This document shows, piece by piece, positions 1 through 5,336 of a stretch of DNA of 16,286 nucleotides. Position numbers and translations under genes: made by a program. How positions within the stretch are numbered: position 1 is the stretch's first letter; each line of letters opens with the position of its first letter. This DNA is from SURF-55 sp040755195 (GTDB lineage Bacteria; Bacillota; Desulfotomaculia; Desulfotomaculales; Ammonificaceae), in assembly GCA_040755195.1 (NCBI GenBank), contig JBFMBL010000055.1, positions 1-16,286 on the forward strand, written 5' to 3'. The notes below the pieces were generated by a model. That model was not told where the DNA came from. It saw only the letters and a list, made by a program, of their open reading frames with translations, and made no database searches.

Positions 1-5
1 CCGGG

Positions 6-34
6 TTGAACTGTTCCGGCCTATCTGTTAAAAT
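6..34 (+). promoter_or_regulatory. Promoter of the tRNA-Leu gene
   Basis: A -35 box TTGAAC at 6-11 and a -10 box TAAAAT at 29-34 are separated by 17 bases, which would start transcription around 41, just before the tRNA at 44. A better-looking TATAAT at 34-39 lies too close to the tRNA and has no -35 at a normal distance, so I prefer the first pair. Confidence 0.6.
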
Positions 35-43
35 ATAATCTGC

Positions 44-131
<88 letters not shown>

Positions 132-156
132 GTAATACCAACGGTTTGCGAATACT

Positions 157-192
157 AAGGGACACCTGGTGAAGGTGTCTTTCTTCGTTTTT
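157..192 (+). terminator. Intrinsic terminator of tRNA-Leu
   Basis: GACACCT (161-167) and AGGTGTC (173-179) form a 7-bp stem with loop GGTGA. AAGG/TTTC-type pairs extend it outward, and a T-rich tract TTTCTTCGTTTTT runs to 192. Confidence 0.8.
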
Positions 193-240
193 AATGCCGT
201 TTTGCTGTCCTTACGATTTTGAAAAGACGTTTTTACGAGA

Positions 241-280
241 GTGCCCCATGCCGCGTTGCGGCCCAACGAAGAATAAAAAT
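241..280 (+). repeat. Diverged intergenic repeat, copy A
   Basis: These 40 bases match 12842-12881 at 32 of 40 positions by hand alignment without gaps. The best-conserved part is CCGC-rTT-GCGG, a small 4-bp hairpin, followed by a purine-rich AACGAAnAATnAAAAT tail. Both copies are intergenic, about 12.6 kb apart and on the same strand. Confidence 0.6.
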
Positions 281-344
281 CGGCGCTGGAAATAGCGATT
301 TGCCTGTTGTCACATTTATATTCTCTTGATTCATGGCGTTCTTG

Positions 345-424
345 TCCAGCACTCAACATGATTTGCGTCATAGCTAATGATTGCCTTCTCACTGAACATA
401 TACAGTGATTCGTTGAGTGCTGGA
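345..424. repeat. Perfect 13-bp inverted repeat with internal hairpins
   Basis: TCCAGCACTCAAC at 345-357 is the exact reverse complement of GTTGAGTGCTGGA at 412-424, with 54 bases between. Inside are two smaller hairpins: ATGA/TCAT (358-361 with 368-371) and TCACTG/CAGTGA (389-394 with 403-408). As RNA this could fold as a stem closing a branched junction; as DNA it could be a cruciform or an element remnant. No ORF or T-tract is attached. Confidence 0.65.
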
Positions 425-523
425 TTGGCGGTGGATATATTTTCGGAGAAGTAAGGGACGGAAAATACCAAAAGTGAATTAATTTTAATAAGGGGAAAAG
501 GAGGAATTGGAATTCTGAACACG

Positions 524-552
524 TTGAAAGAAACATCGGGAAATAATATAAT
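524..552 (+). promoter_or_regulatory. Consensus promoter for the calcium ATPase gene
   Basis: TTGAAA (524-529) and TATAAT (547-552) are separated by exactly 17 bases, close to the housekeeping sigma consensus. Transcription would start near 559, leaving an untranslated leader of about 180 bases. Confidence 0.72.
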
Positions 553-558
553 ACTGTA

Positions 559-740
559 ATACTGTTGGGTCTAAAGGAGGGATGTTGTAGTAAACGATAT
601 CGTAGCTCTTTATAGAGGGAGTTATGCTGACCGATAAAACAAACAGGTCTTGTACTCCTGTAAAATTGTTTAGGAACATTTTTTCAGGACGCATTTGCCT
701 TTAAACTATTTTAAGCCGCATTTATTAAAGGAGTATGGGA
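559..740 (+). promoter_or_regulatory. Long 5' leader of the ATPase mRNA
   Basis: The leader carries a near-perfect Shine-Dalgarno sequence (AAAGGAGGG, 573-581) immediately before ATG TTG TAG, a two-codon frame that goes nowhere. It also has weak hairpins: TAGCTC/GAGTTA (603-608 with 619-624, one wobble) and GACC/GGTC (629-632 with 646-649). I could not match it to a known riboswitch, and no T-tract marks an attenuator. Confidence 0.35.
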
Positions 741-3467
741 ATGACCGAATGGCATAGCGCCAATTTAGGTGCTGTTTTAAATACCCTTGGATCCAACCCG
801 GATAGCGGCCTTAGTACGCATCAGGTTGATAAGCGTCTTATAGAATACGGCCCAAATACGCTGAAAGAACGTGGCCCGAAAAGCCCCTGGCGCATTTTGT
901 GGGAACAGTTGACCGCGGTGATGATAATCGTATTGATTATTGCGGCAGCGGCTTCTGTGTTCCTTCATGACTATAAGGATGCCGCAGCAATCCTGACGAT
1001 AGTAATCCTGAATGCCGTTCTCGGTTTTGTCCAGGAATACCGGGCGGAAAAGGCGATGGCCGCGCTTAAACGGCTTGCCACACCGGCTGTCAAGGTTCGT
1101 CGAAACGGCGAGGTACAGGAAATCTCTGCCGTAGGGCTTGTACCCGGGGATATCTTCTTCCTGGAGGTGGGAGGTATCGTACCTGCCGACGGCCGTCTCC
1201 TCGAAGCGGTAAACTTGCGGGTTCAAGAATCCGTACTTACCGGCGAATCGCTTCCTGTGGAAAAAAACGCTTCATTCCTCTCGGAAGACGATCTTACCTT
1301 AGGCGACCGCCTCAACATGGTATACAAAGGTACCGTGGTAACTTACGGGAGAGGCATTGTGGTGACTACAGCCACCGGAATGGACACGGAGCTTGGGCGC
1401 ATCGCCGAGATGATCCAGGCCGTAGAGGCCGAATCCACCCCGCTGCAGCGGCGGATGGCTGCGCTAGGGCGCACACTGGGGATTATCGCAATCGTTATAG
1501 TGGCGGTAGTGGTGACTCTCGGGCTGCTTCGCGGAGAAGACCTCAAAACGATGTTTTTAACCGGCGTGAGTCTGGCCGTTGCCGCTGTCCCTGAAGGGCT
1601 CCCCGCGGCCGTCACCATTGCTCTGGCGCTGGGAGCGCAGCGGATGCTGCGGCGTCGCGCCCTAATTCGTAAGCTGCCCGCCGTTGAGACCCTCGGGCTG
1701 GTGACTAAAATATGTTCGGACAAGACCGGAACACTCACCGAAAACCGGATGGTGGTTACCACCTTGGCGCTGCCGGCAGAAGAAGCCCCGGGAAGAATCA
1801 GAGACATAGACCTGCCCGCCGAAGGACAGGTCCTACCGGATGAGCTTCTTTCACCCATTGCCTTGGGGCTTTTGACGGCCGGGGCGTTATGCAACGACGC
1901 GCTTCTTTCCTTTAATGAAAAAGAGGACAGGCATAGTTATATCGGCGACCCAACCGAAGGGGCGTTGGTGGTGGCGGCTGCAAGGACAGGCATGCAAAAG
2001 GCCGACCTGGAGACTTTTATGCCGCGGGTGGCGGAAATTCCTTTTACCTCCGAACGGAAAAGAATGACCACTATTCACCGGATGATTGAAAACCGGTCAA
2101 AGGCGCTTTCTTACGTTTATCCGTGGCAATCTGAATCTTTTGTCTCCTTCAGCAAAGGGGCTACGGGTAGTATTTTGGAAATATGTGAAAAGGTATGGGT
2201 TGACGGTTCTGCACAACCCATGAATAAAAACCGGCGCGATTGGATTGTTGAAGCAAACAACAGGCTTTCCGGATCCGGGCTGCGGGTGCTGGGCGTTGCT
2301 TTCCGGAACCTTGGGTCCCTCCCGGCAACCGCGCAGGAAGAAGAAATAGAGAGAGATTTTATTTTTTTGGGCCTGATCGGGATGATGGACCCGCCCCGTC
2401 AGGAGGCGAAAGAGGCGGTGGCGGTATGCCGCCGGTCCGGTATTGACCCGGTGATGATTACCGGCGACCATCCGCTGACGGCACTGGCGATCGCCCGTGA
2501 GCTTGGGATTACGGAGAAACAGAAGGTTATTACCGGACAGGAGCTGGAGAAGCTGACACCCGGGGAATTAACAGAGATGGTGGAGGATGCCGCTGTTTAT
2601 GCCAGGGTATCTCCGGAACATAAGCTGAAGATCGTCGAGGCCTTCAAGCTAAAGGGGCATGTTGTTGCCATGACCGGTGACGGAGTCAACGATGCCCCGG
2701 CGCTTAAGAAAGCGGATATCGGGATAGCCATGGGGATAACCGGCACCGACGTGAGCAAAGAAGCAGCCGATATGGTGTTGCTTGACGACAATTTCGCGAC
2801 CATTGTCGCCGCAGCGGAGGAGGGGCGGGTTATCTACGACAACATCCGCAAATTCTTAAAGTACCTTATGACCACTAATTTTGGAGAAATTCTGGTGCTG
2901 TTTGTCGGGATGCTTACCGCCATGCCGGTGCCTCTTGCCCCGTTGCAGATACTCTGGATCAACCTCGTAACCGACGGATTGCCGGCTCTGGCCCTCGCGG
3001 TCGAGCCGGCGGAGCGCGAAGCAATGAACCGTCCGCCGCCCGATACCAAGAAGGGTATCTTTGCGGACGGGCTTGGCGTACATATTCTCTGGGTAGGAGC
3101 GTTAATGGCCGTGGTTTCTCTGGGTCTCGGTTATTGGGCTTGGCAGGCGAACAACAATACTTGGCAAACCATGCTCTTCACAACGCTGGCCCTGTCCCAG
3201 CTTGGTCATGTAATGGCAATCCGTACCGGCAAAGTTTCGCTTTTTAAGGCCGGCATTTTATCCAACAAGCCCATGTTCGGCGCCGTGGTTTTGACAGTCG
3301 CTTTGCAGATTACAGTGATATACGTACCATGGTTCCGGGATATCTTTGGGACAGTGCCTTTAACCGCCGTCGAAATGTTGATATGTTTTATTCTGGGTAG
3401 CGTTGTCTTTTGGATGGTGGAAACGGAAAAGTGGTTTTTGCGACTCTCGGACGCCCGATTGAGATGA
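741..3467 (+). CDS. P-type calcium-translocating ATPase (P2 type)
   Basis: A membrane pump that uses ATP through an aspartyl-phosphate intermediate to export cations, most likely Ca2+. It has 908 residues, the usual length of the SERCA/YloB-like family. In order: an N-terminal cation-ATPase domain, M1-M2, the actuator domain with TGES (167-170), M3-M4 with PEGL (E285), the phosphorylation motif CSDKTGTLTE (D327), the nucleotide-binding KGAT (K472), the hinge TGDGVNDAP (D647, D651) and a C-terminal transporter domain M5-M10. Calcium-ligand positions are retained in M4 (E285), M5 (N713, E716) and M6 (N741, T744, D745). In M8 I see Gln where SERCA has its Glu, which may alter one of the two sites. 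I chose ATG at 741 because AAAGGAG (727-733) is 7 bases upstream; ATG 735 would leave only one base. Mn2+ or another cation is possible. No terminator is visible after it. Confidence 0.93.
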   Translation: MTEWHSANLGAVLNTLGSNPDSGLSTHQVDKRLIEYGPNTLKERGPKSPWRILWEQLTAVMIIVLIIAAAASVFLHDYKDAAAILTIVILNAVLGFVQEYRAEKAMAALKRLATPAVKVRRNGEVQEISAVGLVPGDIFFLEVGGIVPADGRLLEAVNLRVQESVLTGESLPVEKNASFLSEDDLTLGDRLNMVYKGTVVTYGRGIVVTTATGMDTELGRIAEMIQAVEAESTPLQRRMAALGRTLGIIAIVIVAVVVTLGLLRGEDLKTMFLTGVSLAVAAVPEGLPAAVTIALALGAQRMLRRRALIRKLPAVETLGLVTKICSDKTGTLTENRMVVTTLALPAEEAPGRIRDIDLPAEGQVLPDELLSPIALGLLTAGALCNDALLSFNEKEDRHSYIGDPTEGALVVAAARTGMQKADLETFMPRVAEIPFTSERKRMTTIHRMIENRSKALSYVYPWQSESFVSFSKGATGSILEICEKVWVDGSAQPMNKNRRDWIVEANNRLSGSGLRVLGVAFRNLGSLPATAQEEEIERDFIFLGLIGMMDPPRQEAKEAVAVCRRSGIDPVMITGDHPLTALAIARELGITEKQKVITGQELEKLTPGELTEMVEDAAVYARVSPEHKLKIVEAFKLKGHVVAMTGDGVNDAPALKKADIGIAMGITGTDVSKEAADMVLLDDNFATIVAAAEEGRVIYDNIRKFLKYLMTTNFGEILVLFVGMLTAMPVPLAPLQILWINLVTDGLPALALAVEPAEREAMNRPPPDTKKGIFADGLGVHILWVGALMAVVSLGLGYWAWQANNNTWQTMLFTTLALSQLGHVMAIRTGKVSLFKAGILSNKPMFGAVVLTVALQITVIYVPWFRDIFGTVPLTAVEMLICFILGSVVFWMVETEKWFLRLSDARLR

Positions 3468-3541
3468 TAAATGGTTGATAAAACGCAGATGCTTTTATTA
3501 TGTTAGCGGCGATACTGTGATTTATAATGCAAAAATTTCTA

Positions 3542-3570
3542 TTGTGAAAGGTATCAATGTCCCATATAAT
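3542..3570 (+). promoter_or_regulatory. Promoter of the zinc-ribbon gene
   Basis: TTGTGA (3542-3547) and TATAAT (3565-3570) are spaced by 17 bases. The predicted start is near 3577, about 25 bases before the ATG, with AAGGAGG at 3589-3595. The gene is therefore probably transcribed on its own and not only from the ATPase. Confidence 0.7.
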
Positions 3571-3602
3571 GACAATAATTATAATAACAAGGAGGCAAAA
3601 AT

Positions 3603-3905
3603 ATGAAAGATTGTCCGGTTTGTCATAACCCCTTAAAAGAGGTCCCTAAGTACGGAGTGCTTATTGATATTTGTACCAACTGCCGCGGGGTGTGGCTGGA
3701 CCGTGGAGAACTTGAGAAGGTTGTTTCGCTGGCGAGGGATTTTGAGACGGGAGGCCGCGATTACGACGACCACCGGGAGCACGATCATGACACCCGCCAT
3801 TACGACGACCACAAACACGGTCATTACGGGAGCAAAGATTACTTCCACGGGAAAAAGAAGAAAAAACACGGAATACTCAGCGTTTTCGAAGACATCTTTG
3901 ATTGA
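3603..3905 (+). CDS. Small zf-TFIIB-type zinc-ribbon protein with His/Asp-rich tail
   Basis: This 100-residue protein begins with a compact zinc ribbon: C4-x2-C7 and C24-x2-C27, followed by RGVWLDRGELEK (28-39), the signature of the zf-TFIIB family. Residues 53-89 are very polar and carry nine histidines among many aspartates, with YDDH occurring twice 13 residues apart (54-57, 67-70). A run of five lysines (84-88) and a short hydrophobic end (ILSVFEDIF) follow. No signal peptide or membrane segment is visible, so it is presumably cytoplasmic. The family role is unknown; zinc binding by the four cysteines is well founded, whereas metal storage or buffering by the tail is inference. The start is supported by AAGGAGG 7 bases upstream. 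It follows a cation pump, but its own promoter weakens the case for a shared operon. Confidence 0.85.
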   Translation: MKDCPVCHNPLKEVPKYGVLIDICTNCRGVWLDRGELEKVVSLARDFETGGRDYDDHREHDHDTRHYDDHKHGHYGSKDYFHGKKKKKHGILSVFEDIFD

Positions 3906-3955
3906 GGTTCGAAGGGATTTTAAATTATCTGATTTACGAGAAGGGACTGTTAGAC

Positions 3956-3984
3956 TTTACAAAAGGATCTTTTTCGATTATAAT
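3956..3984 (+). promoter_or_regulatory. Orphan promoter pointing at a terminator
   Basis: TTTACA (3956-3961) and TATAAT (3979-3984) have a 17-base spacer, a good housekeeping match. No gene lies downstream on this strand; a terminator follows about 20 bases after the predicted start (~3991). Confidence 0.55.
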
Positions 3985-4011
3985 GGTCATAAGCCCAAAA
4001 AATTCTTCTCC

Positions 4012-4043
4012 GCCCGGCAACAGCCGGGCTCTTTCATTTCTTT
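4012..4043 (+). terminator. Intrinsic terminator after the zinc-ribbon gene
   Basis: GCCCGGC (4012-4018), loop AACA and GCCGGGC (4023-4029) form a perfect 7-bp stem followed by TCTTTCATTTCTTT. On the minus strand the hairpin is followed, after about 9 bases, by TTTTTT, so it may also end the convergent pilin transcript. Confidence 0.85.
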
Positions 4044-4104
4044 GGAGTATCAACCTGTCGGTTTAAACCTGCACACAGAAAAGGGCAAGCCGCGATAGAA
4101 TCTA

Positions 4105-4266
4105 TTAAATGTTATTAGCTGAAGTATTGATGTAGTTTCCGGCCCTCCCACCAAAGAAATTGAAAGCTGCCATGGCCGCTATCGCAACCAAAATCAGTAT
4201 AAACGTATACTCGACGAGCCCCTGACCTCTTTCGTCCCTAAAAAACTCCGATAAAATTTTAAACAT
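4105..4266 (-). CDS. Solitary Flp/Fap-type (type IVb) pilin
   Basis: The minus strand encodes 53 residues that match the Flp pilin plan: a short charged leader ending RDERG, then QGLVEY and a hydrophobic helix (about residues 21-38). In this class prepilin peptidase cuts after Gly with Glu at +5 and Tyr at +6. Here a cut after G14 puts E19 at +5 and Y20 at +6, leaving a 39-residue mature pilin. The ATG at 4264-4266 has a good ribosome binding site (AAAGGTGAG, 4273-4281) six bases upstream. Such pilins are inserted in the membrane and assembled by Tad machinery, but no tad or rcp gene is in this window. Promoter TATAAT is at 4349-4354 on the minus strand. It runs convergent to the zinc-ribbon gene and divergent from the coat genes. 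Confidence 0.88.
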   Translation of the reverse strand: MFKILSEFFRDERGQGLVEYTFILILVAIAAMAAFNFFGGRAGNYINTSANNI

Positions 4267-4348
4267 TTCGATCTCACCTTTCCTAAAAATAAAGAGAGTA
4301 TTTTGGTAGGGACGAATCGTCGTTCACCTAAAACCGACAATTTACTAC

Positions 4349-4354
4349 ATTATA
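4349..4354 (-). promoter_or_regulatory. -10 box of the pilin gene (minus strand)
   Basis: ATTATA on the plus strand reads TATAAT on the minus strand, about 80 bases before the pilin start. I see no convincing -35 at 17 bases. A palindrome (4352-4365) overlaps the box, consistent with a regulated promoter. Confidence 0.45.
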
Positions 4355-4365
4355 ACCTGGGTTAT
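4352..4365. promoter_or_regulatory. Operator-like palindrome 1
   Basis: ATAACC-TG-GGTTAT is a perfect 6+6 palindrome overlapping the pilin -10 region. Its core CCTGGGTT (4356-4363) recurs 68 bases downstream. Confidence 0.45.
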
Positions 4366-4419
4366 GTCTTTAAGAGAAGTACTTTATTGACCCAAAGTAT
4401 ATAGGTCTTGTTCACTATA

Positions 4420-4432
4420 AAACCCTGGGTTT
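4420..4432. promoter_or_regulatory. Operator-like palindrome 2
   Basis: AAACCC-T-GGGTTT is a perfect 6+6 palindrome with the same CCTGGGTT core (4424-4431). It lies about 20 bases upstream of TATACT (4452-4457), a possible -10 of the coat genes. Binding by a shared regulator is inference. Confidence 0.4.
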
Positions 4433-4481
4433 AGCAAGAAATTGGTTTGGTTATACTACGGGTTAAAGGGGGTGAGACCAT

Positions 4482-4673
4482 ATGGCAAAATTCGCGGCTC
4501 ACGAATTGTTGGAAGCCCACGAGCTTTTAACCGCGCGCAACCTTGGTGTGCAAAAGGGGTATACCTATCTTCAAATGGCCAAGGATCAGGATCTGAAGGA
4601 TCTCATTAAAACCGGCATCGCCGACTGCAAACAGGCGATTACGCAATTACAGCAAGTATTAGGAGGGATATAA
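4482..4673 (+). CDS. Small spore-coat-like protein (CotF-associated)
   Basis: A 63-residue, mostly helical protein with the pattern of short clostridial spore coat proteins encoded beside CotF: an N-terminal AAHELLEAHELL segment, a middle KGYTYLQMAKD segment and a C-terminal helix ending QLQQVL. It has no signal peptide. It probably contributes two long helices to a ferritin-like helical bundle, but this is family-level inference from the look of the sequence. The ATG at 4482 is preceded by AAAGGGGGTGAG (4465-4476). Its stop is two bases from the next start, so the two genes are translationally linked. Expression would be expected in the mother cell during sporulation, though I cannot identify a clear SigE or SigK promoter. 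Confidence 0.7.
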   Translation: MAKFAAHELLEAHELLTARNLGVQKGYTYLQMAKDQDLKDLIKTGIADCKQAITQLQQVLGGI

Positions 4674-4675
4674 CG

Positions 4676-4945
4676 ATGGACGATAAAGCGATTACCCTGG
4701 ACCTTCTTTCAGCCGCAAAACAAGACGTCACCATGTACGCCACTGCTTTGAACGAAACGGCGAATGCCGACTTAAGAGGGGTTCTTACACAGCAGTTGCA
4801 ACAGGCTCAGAAAGCCCAGGAGAGAATTTTCGATTTCGCTAAAAACAAGGGTTTTTACAACCCATACAATACTCCCGAACAAATGGTTTCCCAGGATATC
4901 CAGACTTCCAAACAGGTAATAAGTCAGATAAAGGATCTACCGTAA
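4676..4945 (+). CDS. CotF-family spore coat protein
   Basis: An 89-residue protein resembling the core of CotF. Helical N-terminal segments (TLDLLSAAKQDVTMYATAL, about residues 7-25) are followed by a glutamine-rich helix and the characteristic KGFYNPYNTPEQM stretch (about 58-70) leading into a last helix. Family members are structural proteins of the spore coat. It is shorter than Bacillus CotF (about 160 residues), but together with the preceding 63-residue gene it adds to about 152, suggesting the pair may be a split equivalent. AGGAGGG (4661-4667) lies 8 bases before the ATG, inside the preceding gene. A strong terminator follows at 4972, so this is a two-gene operon. Confidence 0.82.
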   Translation: MDDKAITLDLLSAAKQDVTMYATALNETANADLRGVLTQQLQQAQKAQERIFDFAKNKGFYNPYNTPEQMVSQDIQTSKQVISQIKDLP

Positions 4946-4971
4946 GAAAAAGCAACCGGAATAAGCATACC

Positions 4972-5009
4972 ACCCTGCCCTGAGGACAGCGGCAGGGTTT
5001 TATGTTTTT
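4972..5009 (+). terminator. Intrinsic terminator of the coat operon
   Basis: ACCCTGCC (4972-4979) pairs with GGCAGGGT (4991-4998). An inner CTG/CAG extension closes on loop AGGA, with one bulged C at 4990, and TTTATGTTTTT follows. It separates the coat genes from rpoB. Confidence 0.9.
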
Positions 5010-5035
5010 AACTTAAAACAAAACAAAAAATTCTC

Positions 5036-5065
5036 TTGACTACGAAAATACATTTATGCTAAGAT
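5036..5065 (+). promoter_or_regulatory. Promoter of rpoB
   Basis: TTGACT (5036-5041) and TAAGAT (5060-5065) are 18 bases apart, with an extended -10 TGC at 5057-5059. The predicted start is near 5072, giving a leader of about 265 bases before the rpoB GTG. Confidence 0.65.
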
Positions 5066-5071
5066 TGATAG

Positions 5072-5336
5072 GCATTGTTGTTAAATAGAGGTTGTTAGGG
5101 GGATATACCCGCGATTATAAAGGAATAGCGAAACGTTTTTTTACCAGGCACCCATTCCATCAGGGAGGGGAGCATGGGATTTTGTTGCTTTTCATACACT
5201 TTCTCGATCATTTCTAAAAATCCTCTTATTAGGACTCGAATTAGGGCTCGAACTTGCAAAAGGGTTCTTCCCGGCCTGTTACGCAACGGGAATAAAATAT
5301 ATATAGAATTCTAATAATGGCCAAGGGGGTTAAGGT
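5072..5336 (+). promoter_or_regulatory. Long leader of rpoB
   Basis: This stretch holds two adjacent 12-base direct repeats (5229-5240 and 5241-5252, one mismatch) and a hairpin TTCCCG/CGGGAA (5268-5273 with 5287-5292, 13-base loop). An AT-rich run TAAAATATATATAG follows and could be a second promoter -10 region. The ribosome binding site AAGGGGG is at 5323-5329. The minus-strand frame here begins with TTG and has no ribosome binding site, so I do not call it a gene. Confidence 0.4.

Larger units (their letters stand above)
193..523. other. Non-coding stretch between tRNA-Leu and the ATPase promoter
   Basis: I see no gene here. The reading frames on the minus strand lack start signals and one simply runs antisense through the tRNA. 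The stretch holds one copy of a 40-base diverged repeat (241-280) and a perfect 13-bp inverted repeat (345-357 with 412-424), listed separately. The rest is AT-rich with no feature I can name. Confidence 0.6.

Noticed and set aside
553..740. Mn2+ (yybP-ykoY) riboswitch before the ATPase
   Set aside because: AAAGGAGGG and GCTGACC vaguely recall its conserved parts, but the GGGGAGUAG core and the matching CCUUU partner strand are missing.
1343..1894. 183-residue minus-strand frame inside the ATPase gene
   Set aside because: Low-complexity Ser/Arg/Ala-rich antisense translation of a well-supported gene. The other long frames within rpoB, rpoC, rpsG and fusA were rejected for the same reason.
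3664..4098. 144-residue plus-strand frame overlapping the zinc-ribbon gene
   Set aside because: It is a frame shadow of the His/Asp-rich repeats, has no ribosome binding site and runs through the terminator.
5095..5286. 63-residue minus-strand frame in the rpoB leader
   Set aside because: It starts with TTG without a ribosome binding site, and its internal repeat simply reflects the 12-base DNA repeat.
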